From positions 310,001 through 374,000 of the forward strand of contig NZ_MTQP01000068.1 in assembly GCF_001984175.1 (NCBI RefSeq): 64,000 bases of DNA, in the 5' to 3' direction. The notes beneath the pieces are model-generated. The model did no database searches and was not told where the DNA came from. It saw only the letters and a list, made by a program, of their open reading frames with translations. Shown here one piece after another: positions 8,198-16,358 of the stretch. Position numbers and translations under genes: made by a program. The stretch's first letter is position 1, and each line of letters begins with the position of its first letter. The DNA comes from Saccharothrix sp. ALI-22-I. GTDB lineage: Bacteria; Actinomycetota; Actinomycetes; Mycobacteriales; Pseudonocardiaceae.

Positions 8198-8203
8198 CAT
8201 ACT
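8198..8203 (+). promoter_or_regulatory. Candidate -10 box of a leaderless repressor-integrase transcript
   Basis: CATACT lies seven bases before the GTG of the repressor gene, and no ribosome site is present in between. That spacing puts transcription start at the start codon. The divergent excisionase promoter must lie in the same 100-base region. Confidence 0.35.
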
Positions 8204-8210
8204 CGGCGAG

Positions 8211-8888
8211 GTGACAGAGCCGCAGTCGGTCGGTGCCGTCGTCGGGGAGAACCTGGAGCGCCTGCGGAAGCTGGCGCGGCTTACCCAGCACGAGACGGCC
8301 CGGTTGTTCTCGCGGCGGGGTATCCCGTTCAGCCGCAGCAAGATTGCGGCGCTGGAGGCTGGGGAGCGACCCAACCCCAACTTCGCCGACGTGCTGTTGA
8401 TCGCTCATACGTTCAACGTGGAGCTGTCGGAGCTGTTCGAGGGTGATGGGCCGGTGGCTGTCGCCGAGCACTTCACCCTGAGCAGGCCGCTGATCCGGGA
8501 CTTCATCCGAGGGATCGCGAGCGGTGGCCGGTCGGAGGAGTGGGATCCGAAGACGCGCCGGGACGAGCTGTTCGGGCTGTCGGCGATCCGGGCCAAGGGT
8601 GAGGCGTGGTTCGCGGCCAAGGTTCAGGGGACCGAGGCGGACAACACCCTTGCCCAGCGGCTCGGGGTCTCGCCCAAGGCGGTGGTCGACGTCGCCCAGA
8701 AGCTCTGGAGGCGGACGCTCACCGACGAGCGGGATGCCCAGTTGGCCGACCTTGGCGACCTCGACATCAACGAGCGCCAGGCCCACCGCGGGCACATCAC
8801 CCGACTGCTGTCACAGCAGGTCCAGGCCGAGCTTGATCGGCGTGGACTGATCGTGGAACCCATCGAACCAACGGAAGAGGACGAGTGA
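8211..8888 (+). CDS. XRE-family regulator coupled to the integrase
   Basis: This 225-residue protein has an N-terminal Cro/CI helix-turn-helix (about residues 10-70, VVGENLERLRKLARLTQHET and SRSKIAALEAGERPNPNF). Its C-terminal helical region is not assigned. Its stop codon overlaps the integrase start (GTGA at 8885-8888), so the two are translated together. The divergent excisionase gene suggests that this protein represses or times excision. It could be the element's master repressor; that is inference from position. Confidence 0.7.
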   Translation: MTEPQSVGAVVGENLERLRKLARLTQHETARLFSRRGIPFSRSKIAALEAGERPNPNFADVLLIAHTFNVELSELFEGDGPVAVAEHFTLSRPLIRDFIRGIASGGRSEEWDPKTRRDELFGLSAIRAKGEAWFAAKVQGTEADNTLAQRLGVSPKAVVDVAQKLWRRTLTDERDAQLADLGDLDINERQAHRGHITRLLSQQVQAELDRRGLIVEPIEPTEEDE

Positions 8889-10099
8889 GCGATCCGATCA
8901 AGAAGATCACGTTGAAGGACGGGACGGTGAGATACCGGTTCGTCGTGGACATCGGCCGCGACCCGGAGACGGGTAAGCGGCAGCAGAAGACGTTCACGTT
9001 CGACACCAAGCGCGAGGCCCGCGCCGAGTACGACAAGACCCGCCACAAGGTCAACGAGGGCACCTACATCCGGCCCAGCAACACCACGGTCGGCGAGTAC
9101 CTGGATGGGTGGTTGGAGGGCGCTACGCGGAACCTCCGGGTGTCCAGCAAGCGCAGCTACCGGGACGCGCTCCGGCCCGTTCGCGAGCAGCTCGGCGCCA
9201 CGCCGATCCAGCGGGTCACCAAAGCCGACATCGAGCGGATGGTCACCTGGATGGAGACGGCCGGGAGGCGGCGGGGTGGCAAGCCGGGAACAGGGTTGGG
9301 GCCGCGCAGTGTGCGGTTGACGTTGGGCAGGCTCACGGCCGCGTTCGAGATGGCGACCCTGGAAGGGCTGGTGGCGCGCAACGTCGCCAAGCTGGTGAAG
9401 CCACCGAAGTACAAGCCGGCGAAGCCTGACACCTGGTCGAAGGACGAGGTGCGGCTGTTCCTCCTCAAGGCCAAGGACGACCGGTTGGACGCGGCCTGGC
9501 GGCTGACGCTGTACGGGCTTCGCCGCGGTGAGGTGCTCGGGCTGCGGTGGGACGAGGACGTCGACTTCGGCACGTTCGCCACGCAGTGCGGCAAGCACGA
9601 GGTGAAGTGGTGCGTCGACTGCTACGTCGAAGGAACGGCGACCGTGCACGTCCAGCAGGCCTGCGTGTTGGTCGAGGGCAAGGTGCTGATCGTCCCGCCC
9701 AAGTCGGAGAACGGGTTCCGCAAGCTCCCGCTCGACGTCGCGGCGGCATCAGCCCTGCACACGCTCAAGGTCAAGCAGGCCGAGGAGAAGCTGGCGGTCG
9801 GCGAGGGCTACGTCAGCAGCGGCTACGTGGTCGTGGACGAGGTTGGCGAGCCGGTGCACCCCGAGTGGTACTCGGACGAGTTCGGCAGGCTCTCCAAGCG
9901 GGCGGGGGTGAAGCGGATCGTCCTGCACGAAGGGCGGCACACGGCGCTGAGCCTGATGGAGAAGGCCGGCGTGCCGATCTCGATCGTCAGCAAGTGGGCC
10001 GGGCACTACGACACGGCCTTCACCTACTCGACCTACGTCCACGCGAGTGATGAAGATCTCCACACGGGCACCGAGGCGCTCGGCAAGCTCTACGGCTGA
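8885..10099 (+). CDS. int: Tyrosine recombinase (integrase)
   Basis: This 404-residue phage-type integrase has an arm-type binding N-terminus, a core-binding SAM-like domain (about 65-175) and a catalytic domain. The catalytic residues are present: Arg213 (GLRRGE), His348 and Arg351 (HEGRH), His374 (WAGH) and nucleophile Tyr384 (STYVHAS). An insertion between the first catalytic Arg and the rest carries Cys235, His238, Cys243 and Cys246 and may form a small zinc site. The gene ends 109 bases before the 3' end of tRNA-Arg, the usual location for an integrase whose attachment site is the tRNA 3' end. Expression is coupled to the upstream repressor gene. Confidence 0.92.
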   Translation: MSDPIKKITLKDGTVRYRFVVDIGRDPETGKRQQKTFTFDTKREARAEYDKTRHKVNEGTYIRPSNTTVGEYLDGWLEGATRNLRVSSKRSYRDALRPVREQLGATPIQRVTKADIERMVTWMETAGRRRGGKPGTGLGPRSVRLTLGRLTAAFEMATLEGLVARNVAKLVKPPKYKPAKPDTWSKDEVRLFLLKAKDDRLDAAWRLTLYGLRRGEVLGLRWDEDVDFGTFATQCGKHEVKWCVDCYVEGTATVHVQQACVLVEGKVLIVPPKSENGFRKLPLDVAAASALHTLKVKQAEEKLAVGEGYVSSGYVVVDEVGEPVHPEWYSDEFGRLSKRAGVKRIVLHEGRHTALSLMEKAGVPISIVSKWAGHYDTAFTYSTYVHASDEDLHTGTEALGKLYG

Positions 10100-10208
10100 G
10101 CAGCAGTACGAGCGTTCGTGTGAAGATGTGAGACAGCAGCCCCCCACAACACAAATCAGGACCCCGTTCCGTTAACCGAAACAAGGCCCTGACCTGGACT
10201 TACTCTGG

Positions 10209-10281
10209 TGCGCTCGGCAGGATTCGAACCTGCAACCTTCTGATCCGTAGTCAGATGCTCTATCCGTTGAGCTACGAGCGC
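10209..10281 (-). tRNA. tRNA-Arg (anticodon ACG)
   Basis: The minus strand folds into a 73-base cloverleaf. The acceptor stem is GCGCTCG/CGAGCGC with discriminator A. The anticodon stem TCTGA/TCAGA encloses the loop CTACGGA, which reads ACG. The T arm contains GGTTCGAATCC. The CCA is not encoded. Its 3' end faces the integrase and is the likely attachment site of the element. Confidence 0.95.
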
Positions 10282-10320
10282 ATCGTTCTTCAGTTGTCAC
10301 CCGGCCGAAGCCGGGTGTTG

Positions 10321-10410
10321 CGGAGGCTCCGGGATTTGAACCCGGGATGGGCGATAAACCCAAACCGCATTAGCAGTGCGGCGCCATAGACCAGACTAGG
10401 CGAAGCCTCC
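10321..10410 (-). tRNA. tRNA-Ser (anticodon GCT)
   Basis: This 90-base class II tRNA on the minus strand has acceptor stem GGAGGCT/AGCCTCC. The anticodon stem CCGCA/TGCGG encloses the loop CTGCTAA, reading GCT, and a long variable arm follows. It lies 39 bases upstream of tRNA-Arg on the same strand, so both are probably one transcript. Confidence 0.95.
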
Positions 10411-10464
10411 CGGAGCCCTCGGCTACGACGCATAGATTACACATGCCCCCGGTGGTCAAGCAAA

Positions 10465-10516
10465 ACGCCCCCCTCCTTGCGGTGTCTGGGCTGGTCAGAG
10501 GGGTGGAGGGGGGCGT
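10465..10516. terminator. Hairpin downstream of acetoacetyl-CoA synthetase
   Basis: ACGCCCCCCTCC (10465-10476) pairs with GGAGGGGGGCGT (10505-10516), a 12-bp G+C-rich stem. It lies 21 bases past the aacS stop codon on the minus strand. Confidence 0.55.
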
Positions 10517-10537
10517 CGGGAGGCGCTTGTGAGGGGG

Positions 10538-12535
10538 TCAGGGGGCGGTGGAGTGAGGTAGATCTCGTGCCAAGTCGAGAAATGGGCGCAGGGACGCGGG
10601 GTTGCGTAGGGCGTCGAGGCTGACGGCGCGCTCGGGTGGGGTGCCGGCGAGGATCTTCTTGACGGGGACCTCGCACTTCTTGCCGTTCAGGGTCCTGGGG
10701 ATCTCGTCTACGGCGACGAACCTGTTCGGGACGTGGCGGGGGGAGAGGTTGGTGCGGAGTTCGGCTCGGAGTTTGGGTTCCAGGGCGGCCAGGGTCGTAC
10801 CGGGGGCCAGGACCAGGAAGCACAGGAGTTCGCCGTCGGTCTGGCCTGCGCCGGAGGTGTCGATGACGAGGGAGTCGGCTACACCGGGGAGGCCTTCGAC
10901 GACGCGGTAGAACTCGCTGGTGCCCATGCGGACGCCGCCTCGGTTCAGGGTGGAGTCGCTGCGGCCGTAGATGACCGCCGAGCCGCGCCGGGTGATCTTG
11001 ATCCAGTCGCCGTGCCGCCAGACTCCGGCGAACGTGGAGAAGTACGCCTCGTGGAGTTTCGAGCCGTCCTCGTCACCCCAGAAGAACACGGGCATCGACG
11101 GCATGGGCTTGGTGATCACCAACTCGCCCACCGCCTCGACGACCGGGGTGCCGGATTCGGAGTAGGACTCGACTGCGGCTCCGAGGGCGCGGCAGGAGAG
11201 TTCGCCCAGCCAGACGGGCAGGTCGGGGGCTGCGGCCACGAAGGCGGTGCACAGGTCGGTGCCGCCGGAGACCGATGCGATCTGGATGTCGGAACCGACT
11301 GCCGACGCGATCCAGCGGAAGCCTTCGGGGGTGAGGGGTGCGCCGGTGGAGCCGACTACGCGCAGCGCAGTCAGGTCGTAGCGGTTGGCGGGGTGGAGGT
11401 CTTCCTTCAGGCACGACTGGATGTACGGCGCCGACGTGCCGAAGTACGTCACGCGGTGCTGTTCGGCCAGGTGCCAGAGGACGTTGAGGTCCGGGTGCGC
11501 CGGGCTGCCGTCGAACAGCACGATCGTGGACCCGACCAGTAGGCCGGAGACCAGGAAGTTCCACATCATCCAGCCGGTCGTGGTGAACCAGAAGAACCGG
11601 TCGCCGGGGCCGAGATCGCTGTGGAGGGCGAGCATCTTCAGGTGTTCCAGGACGATGCCGCCGTGACCCTGGACGATGCCCTTGGGGAGTCCGGTGGTCC
11701 CTGATGAGTACAAGATCCACAATGGGTGGTCGAACGGCACCGGTTCGAAGGCCAGTGGTGCGCCGTCGTGCTCGGACAGCAGGGAATCCCAGGTGACGAC
11801 GCCGGGCAACGGGGTGCCGCCGACGTAGTCGATCATCACCGTCGCCCGCAGGGACGGGATCTCCGCGCGCAGCTTCTCCACGGTCGGCCGCACGTCGAAC
11901 GCCCGCCCGTTGTACCGGTACCCGTCGACCGCCACCAGCACCGTCGGCGAGATCTGGGTGAACCGGTCCGCGATCGCCCGTGCCCCGAAGTCCGGCGAGC
12001 ACGACGACCAGGTCGCGCCCAGGGACGCCGCCGCCAGGAACGCGATCAGCGCCTCCGGCGAGTTCGGCACCAACGCCACCACCCGATCACCGGCACGCAC
12101 GCCCAAAGCGACGAACCCGGCCCGCACGGCGGCCACCCGACGACGCAGCTCGCCGTAAGTCAGCTGCGACGACAGCCCGTCCTCACGGTGGAACACCACC
12201 GCCAAGTCGGTTTCCGGGCCCCTCAGGGCGTGCTCGGCGTAGTTCAGGGTGGCACCGGGGAACCAGGACGCCCCGGGCATCACCGGGGCGTCCAGCACGC
12301 GCGTGGGAGCGCTGTGGAACACCACCTCGAAGAACTCCGCGATCGCGCCCCAGAACCCCTCCAGGTCGGAGGTGGACCACTCCCACAGCGACGGGTAGTC
12401 GGGGAAGTCCAGGCCCTTGGACGTGGCCAGCCACGAGCGGAACGCGGTCATCCGGCTGTCCTCGACCCGATCGGGGTCCGGGCGCCACAGGAGTTCTGGC
12501 TCGCCGGCGGCGGTGCCGGCACGCATCTCGGTCAT
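10538..12535 (-). CDS. aacS: Acetoacetyl-CoA synthetase
   Basis: This 665-residue acyl-adenylate-forming enzyme activates acetoacetate to acetoacetyl-CoA with ATP. The phosphate-binding loop YSSGTTGLPKGI, the TTTGWMMWNF segment and the C-terminal GRSDSTLNRGGVRMGTSEFY and RTLNGKKCEVPVKKIL motifs (with the adenylation lysine) are all present. The N-terminal half matches acetoacetate rather than acetate ligases, including the ACAS-N-like region FRSWLATSKGLDFPDY. The length is typical of the family. The ATG at 12535 is preceded by AGGAAC. The gene stands alone between the ESX-like operon and the tRNA pair. It supports reuse of ketone bodies or polyhydroxyalkanoate breakdown products. Confidence 0.92.
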   Translation of the reverse strand: MTEMRAGTAAGEPELLWRPDPDRVEDSRMTAFRSWLATSKGLDFPDYPSLWEWSTSDLEGFWGAIAEFFEVVFHSAPTRVLDAPVMPGASWFPGATLNYAEHALRGPETDLAVVFHREDGLSSQLTYGELRRRVAAVRAGFVALGVRAGDRVVALVPNSPEALIAFLAAASLGATWSSCSPDFGARAIADRFTQISPTVLVAVDGYRYNGRAFDVRPTVEKLRAEIPSLRATVMIDYVGGTPLPGVVTWDSLLSEHDGAPLAFEPVPFDHPLWILYSSGTTGLPKGIVQGHGGIVLEHLKMLALHSDLGPGDRFFWFTTTGWMMWNFLVSGLLVGSTIVLFDGSPAHPDLNVLWHLAEQHRVTYFGTSAPYIQSCLKEDLHPANRYDLTALRVVGSTGAPLTPEGFRWIASAVGSDIQIASVSGGTDLCTAFVAAAPDLPVWLGELSCRALGAAVESYSESGTPVVEAVGELVITKPMPSMPVFFWGDEDGSKLHEAYFSTFAGVWRHGDWIKITRRGSAVIYGRSDSTLNRGGVRMGTSEFYRVVEGLPGVADSLVIDTSGAGQTDGELLCFLVLAPGTTLAALEPKLRAELRTNLSPRHVPNRFVAVDEIPRTLNGKKCEVPVKKILAGTPPERAVSLDALRNPASLRPFLDLARDLPHSTAP

Positions 12536-12594
12536 ACCTGAAGTTCCTAGCCGATCGGACGGCCCGGAACCACAGTCACCACCCACACACCGGG

Positions 12595-13359
12595 TCAGTT
12601 CCGGCCGGCGCCCGCCACCAGTCCCTCGACCGCGGAGATCAACCGCTGCGCGTCCGTGGGCGCCACGACGAGCCACCCGTCGTCCCGCCGCACCAGGTAC
12701 CGGCCCTCGGCGGTGTCCAGCCACGACACGACGGCGCCGGTGGGATGCAGGTACCCGGCCCGGTTGCGGGCGATCACGCCGACCTGGCCGCCGCCGTTGC
12801 GGGTGGTCACGGCGCGCATCAGGGTGTTGGCCTCCGGCTCGCGCAGGCCGACGTCGCGCAGCCGGTCCAGGAAGCCCGTGGTGCCGTCGCTCTCCCCCGC
12901 CTTGCCCGCGGCCAGGTAGTCGTCCCACCTCACGTTCACCGACCGGCCGGCGCCGGGCGGCGCGGGCGGCAGGGTGTTGACCGTGGTGGCGGCCAGCGCG
13001 GTCGGCCGGAACCCGGTGACCTGCACCTGGCCGCCGAGCCGTCCGGCGAACGCGCCGTGCCACGCGGCGGTGGCCAGGCCGCGCGCCTGTTCGCCGCGCA
13101 GGGTGAAGAAGACCTCCAGGCCGATCTCGAACTCGGCCAGGCCGCGCAGCAGCCCGTACAGCTCCTCGTCCGGCCGCTCGACGGTGCCGAGACCGCGTCC
13201 GGCGAGGTCGCGGGACGCGGTCTCGATCAGCCTGGCCCGCTCACCCTGGGTGTGCCCGAAGTGCCTGGTGCCCAACGGCACCGGGTGGGCGTCGCGGTGG
13301 ACCGCCTGCCAGAGCAGGAAGAACTCCACTTCACTGAGCCGGAAGACGCGTTCGGTCAC
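12595..13359 (-). CDS. EspG-family ESX secretion chaperone
   Basis: This 254-residue protein shows the EspG pattern: FRLSEVEFFLLWQAV at the start, RDLAGRGL and the later GGQVGVIARNRAGYLHPTGAVVSWLDTAEGRYLV strand-rich region. EspG proteins bind PE-PPE substrates in the cytosol and deliver them to the type VII secretion apparatus. The GTG start overlaps the stop of the PPE-like gene (GTGA at 13356-13359), which fits a chaperone-substrate pair. No ESX core component (EccB, C, D or mycosin) lies in this window, so the substrates would use machinery encoded elsewhere. Confidence 0.75.
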   Translation of the reverse strand: MTERVFRLSEVEFFLLWQAVHRDAHPVPLGTRHFGHTQGERARLIETASRDLAGRGLGTVERPDEELYGLLRGLAEFEIGLEVFFTLRGEQARGLATAAWHGAFAGRLGGQVQVTGFRPTALAATTVNTLPPAPPGAGRSVNVRWDDYLAAGKAGESDGTTGFLDRLRDVGLREPEANTLMRAVTTRNGGGQVGVIARNRAGYLHPTGAVVSWLDTAEGRYLVRRDDGWLVVAPTDAQRLISAVEGLVAGAGRN

Positions 13360-14792
13360 AGCCCGATCACCGGGGGTGCGGCCTTGCGGTCGACGCCGAA
13401 GACGTTGTCGTCGTCCTCCAGGTAACCGGGACGGTTGCGGTCCCGGTCGTCGTTGGCGCCGCCACCGGCGACGGGCGGCGGTGCGGCGATCGGCGCGGCG
13501 CCGATCATGCCGGACTGCGGCGTCACCGACTTGGGCGCCTGGAAACTGCTGGTCACGCTGCCCGGGTTGGCACCGGAGCCGCCGCGGTCGGAGCCGAGCG
13601 CACCCGTGGTGCCGCCGGGGCTGCTCATCGGGGCACCGCCACCGCCGGCCGCGCCGACGGGTGTGGGCATGGGCATGGCTCCGCGACCGCCGCCGTAGCC
13701 ACCGCCCCGACCACCGGCGAAGCCGCCGCGGCCGAACTGCGGGGCCGTGCCGGGACGCTGGTTGGTGGCGGGTCCGCCGGGGGTGTTGCTGTTGTTGTTC
13801 ACCACGACCGGGCCGCCGGCGCCGCTGGTACCGCCGCCGTCGGGACCGGACGGGGTCGTCGGGACGACCACGGAGGGCGGCGGGGGCGGTGCGACCGGGT
13901 TGGTCGGCGGGCTGAACGACGGCACGGTCCGGTCGACCTCGTAGGAGTTGAGCTGGAACATCGCCATGACCTCGGCGGCCTGGCGGTGGGTGGCGTCGGC
14001 GGTGACGACCGAGTCGACCGCGGGCGCGGCGACGGTGTCGATACCGGTGAACGCGCTGGGCACCCTCGTCAGCCGCGGGCTCGCGGCGAGGCTCTCGTCG
14101 GCCACCGGGGTCAGCGTGCCGTAGTCCGCCAACCGGTTCCCGACCAGCGGCGACCGGGGCGGGGCGACCGGGGTCGGGGTGGACGTCGCGGGCACGTCGG
14201 CGACCGGCGTGACCACCGGCGGCGCGGGCGCGGGCGGCGGCATCATCTCGCGCGCCGTCTGCACGTGCTCGATCTCGGTGGCGATGCACTTGGCCACGTT
14301 GTCGGCGTGCTCGCTGGTGTTGAGCGCCCACTTCTCGACCGACTCCAGGGCCTCGCGGGCGCGTTCGGCCGACCGGCCCTCCCAGGCCTGGGTGGACTGG
14401 CCGATCGCCTTGGCCAGCAGCTCCTGCACGTCGCCGAGCACCTTGCTCACGGCCGCCCAGTCGGCCTGTGCGCTGCCGGCCGCCTTGAGGTCGACGCCGG
14501 TGTTGAGCATCTCCCACAGCCGCTGGTGGCTGTAGGTCATCCAGTCGACCTTCTGGCCGAGGTCGGGCTTTTCTTGGTGGCCGCCCTGACCGCCGCCGTA
14601 GCCGTAGCCGCCGCCATTGCCCTGGCCGCCGCCCTGACCACCGTTGTAGCCCTGACCACCGCCGTACCCTTGACCGCCGCTCTGTCCCTGGCCGGTGTTG
14701 TACTGGCCGCCGCCCTGCCCTTGGACGCCCTGGTGACCGCCACCGCCGTGGCCCTGTCCACCGTGGTTGCCGCCGTGCTTGTTGTCGCCCAT
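13356..14792 (-). CDS. PPE-domain-like protein with Gly/Gln-rich N-terminus
   Basis: This 478-residue protein begins with about 75 residues of Gly, Gln, His and Tyr in loose repeats (GGQGYGGGQGY units). A helical domain of about 120 residues follows (WMTYSHQRLWEMLNTGVDLK, then a WEGRSAERAREALE helix) and resembles the PPE/WXG100-like fold. The C-terminal half is Pro- and Gly-rich and probably disordered. In mycobacteria the PPE domain is at the N-terminus, so the extension is unusual. The start overlaps the stop of the upstream partner (TGATG) and its own stop overlaps the EspG-like start. It is probably an exported or surface-associated ESX substrate. Confidence 0.7.
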   Translation of the reverse strand: MGDNKHGGNHGGQGHGGGGHQGVQGQGGGQYNTGQGQSGGQGYGGGQGYNGGQGGGQGNGGGYGYGGGQGGHQEKPDLGQKVDWMTYSHQRLWEMLNTGVDLKAAGSAQADWAAVSKVLGDVQELLAKAIGQSTQAWEGRSAERAREALESVEKWALNTSEHADNVAKCIATEIEHVQTAREMMPPPAPAPPVVTPVADVPATSTPTPVAPPRSPLVGNRLADYGTLTPVADESLAASPRLTRVPSAFTGIDTVAAPAVDSVVTADATHRQAAEVMAMFQLNSYEVDRTVPSFSPPTNPVAPPPPPSVVVPTTPSGPDGGGTSGAGGPVVVNNNSNTPGGPATNQRPGTAPQFGRGGFAGGRGGGYGGGRGAMPMPTPVGAAGGGGAPMSSPGGTTGALGSDRGGSGANPGSVTSSFQAPKSVTPQSGMIGAAPIAAPPPVAGGGANDDRDRNRPGYLEDDDNVFGVDRKAAPPVIGL

Positions 14793-15427
14793 CAGCCCTT
14801 GGCCTCCCCCGCGGATCCGAAGGCGTCCGCCGCATCGTCGTCGGCCCGTTCCAGGTTCCGCGCCGCTTCGCGGATGGTCTCCTCGACTTCGAAGAGCACC
14901 TGCATGAAGTCGCCGATCACGTTGACCGCCGACTCCTCGTTGCCCACCGCGACCTCGCGCAGCCGCCTGCTGATCGCCTCGCTCACCCAGTTGTTGCCGA
15001 ACTTCAGCTCTACGTCGAGGTTGTTGACCGCCTTGCTGTGCACCTCGTCGACCAGGCTGCGGGCCTGGGACACGAGCTTGAGCAGGTCGGCGACACCCTG
15101 CTTGTCCAGGTCGAGCTGGACGGCGTCCTTGTCCACCGCGTCCAGCGCGGTGGTGGCCTTGTCCAGGTCGGTCTGGGCGGCCTTCGCGAAGCTCTCCCCG
15201 ACGACCGGCGCGGCCGCGACGGGTTCGGTGGTGGCCGCGCCGGGCAGGGTGACGGTCGTGGCGCCCGCGTCGGCCACCGGCGTCGCGACCGGCGCGGCGA
15301 CAGCCTGCGCATCGGCCGCGGCAGGTGGCGCGGCCGCGGGCTGCGCCGCCGCGGACGGCGTGAAGCCTGGCGGGATCTGCACCGTTGGTGCTCCCGCTCC
15401 GAGTGAGACCGTGTTCCCGTCGCTCAT
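14792..15427 (-). CDS. PE-like/WXG-type partner protein with disordered N-terminus
   Basis: This 211-residue protein has an Ala/Pro/Val-rich, low-complexity first 90 residues, then about 110 residues of predicted helix (SFAKAAQTDLDKATTALDAV ... NNWVSEAISRRLREVAVGNE ... FEVEETIREAARNLERADDD). Its place directly before a PPE-like and an EspG-like gene, with overlapping codons, suggests the role of PE or a WXG100 partner. The Tyr-x3-Asp/Glu export motif expected at the end of such helices is not evident. The ATG at 15427 is preceded by CAGGGGGT at good spacing. No close family was recognised. Confidence 0.6.
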   Translation of the reverse strand: MSDGNTVSLGAGAPTVQIPPGFTPSAAAQPAAAPPAAADAQAVAAPVATPVADAGATTVTLPGAATTEPVAAAPVVGESFAKAAQTDLDKATTALDAVDKDAVQLDLDKQGVADLLKLVSQARSLVDEVHSKAVNNLDVELKFGNNWVSEAISRRLREVAVGNEESAVNVIGDFMQVLFEVEETIREAARNLERADDDAADAFGSAGEAKG

Positions 15428-15559
15428 CACTACCCCCTGCACTGCGATTCGCCGCAGGCCCACCGCGCGTTAGCCGTGCGTCGACCGAATCAGGCGTTCC
15501 GGACGCCTCCCTTAGATGTACCGGGAAGCCCGTTCGGTTCCAAGCCGCCGTCCAGAGGC

Positions 15560-16237
15560 TTAACGGAGATGCGAATCGAACCAGTTCAACGCCCGCTGCC
15601 AGGCCTCCGCGCTGACCTCCGGCGTGGTGTCGAACCGGTGGCTGGTGTGGGAGAACCGGACCACGTCGGTCGCCACCGCCGCCGCCGCCGCGGCGTCGCG
15701 CAACTTCTCCACGTCGCTGAACGGGATCTCGGCGTCGTCGTCGCCGTACAGGCCCAGCCACGGGCACGTCAGCTCCTCCGCCACCTCCACCAGCGACGGC
15801 AGCCCCTCGGACAGCGGTTCGAGGATCCCACCACCGCCGACGGTCACCGCGGCACCGATGGTTCGGCTTCCCGCAACCACCATCGCGACCGATCCGCCCA
15901 GGTCGAAGCCCATGACGCCCATCCGGTCCTGGCTCACGCCCTGCTGCCCGAGCCAGACGAACGCGACGTCGGTGTCGGCCAGCACGGCCTCACCGGACAG
16001 CGTGCTGACCATGGCCGGCGCCTCGTCGCCGGACACCTCGTCGTAGAGGTGCGGCGCCACCGCCAACCACCCCTCGGCGGCGAGTCCGCTCACCAGACCG
16101 CGGACGGTGTCGGTCACGCCGCGCGCCTCGTGGAGCACGACCAGGCCGCCGCGGACGGCGTTCTCCGGCTCGGCGACGGTGAGCCGCAGCTCGCGGCCGT
16201 CGGTGAGGGAGAGCGTCTCGGTGCGGGTAGGAGTCAT
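15560..16237 (-). CDS. Dienelactone-hydrolase-family protein with Asp at the nucleophile position
   Basis: This 225-residue alpha/beta hydrolase matches the dienelactone hydrolase family: LHEARG with Glu37, APHLYDEVSG, the acid LYGDDDAEIP and the histidine in HTSHRFD. At the nucleophile elbow the usual Gly-x-Cys-x-Gly reads GFDLGG, with Asp112 (codon GAC) instead of Cys. Asp nucleophiles occur in haloalkane and fluoroacetate dehalogenases and epoxide hydrolases, so the reaction may differ from lactone hydrolysis, or the protein may be inactive. It is a single gene between the ESX-like operon and the aminotransferase. Confidence 0.75.
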   Translation of the reverse strand: MTPTRTETLSLTDGRELRLTVAEPENAVRGGLVVLHEARGVTDTVRGLVSGLAAEGWLAVAPHLYDEVSGDEAPAMVSTLSGEAVLADTDVAFVWLGQQGVSQDRMGVMGFDLGGSVAMVVAGSRTIGAAVTVGGGGILEPLSEGLPSLVEVAEELTCPWLGLYGDDDAEIPFSDVEKLRDAAAAAAVATDVVRFSHTSHRFDTTPEVSAEAWQRALNWFDSHLR

Positions 16238-16358
16238 GAGGCAACCCTTCCACGTGGGGGTGAACGGAAGTCAACGTGAGCATCGGTACGGCTGGTATGC
16301 CCCATCCGGGTCTTCCACGGGCTAACGTCCAGCTCAGAACCCCGAAGGGAGTCCTTGG

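Larger units (their letters stand above)
1..10208. mobile_element. Integrative (mobilizable) element next to tRNA-Arg, right part
   Basis: The block contains an integrase, excisionase, repressor, relaxase and MobC plus accessory genes, and stops at the 3' end of a tRNA gene. The first gene has much lower G+C than the host. The left attachment site is not in the window: I found no second copy of the tRNA-Arg 3' sequence between 1 and 10,000. Core conjugation genes are also absent from the visible part. Confidence 0.75.

Noticed and set aside
10172..10363. Minus-strand 63-codon frame over tRNA-Arg and part of tRNA-Ser
   Set aside because: It is only the translation of two tRNA genes.
14580..14770. 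Short direct repeats (CCGCC, CTGACCACCG units) considered as an intergenic or CRISPR-like array
   Set aside because: They are the codons of the Gly/Gln-rich N-terminus of the PPE-like protein, with no regular spacers.
13986..15473. Plus-strand open frame of 495 codons opposite the ESX-like operon
   Set aside because: It lies opposite two overlapping genes with good starts and has repetitive, unconserved composition.
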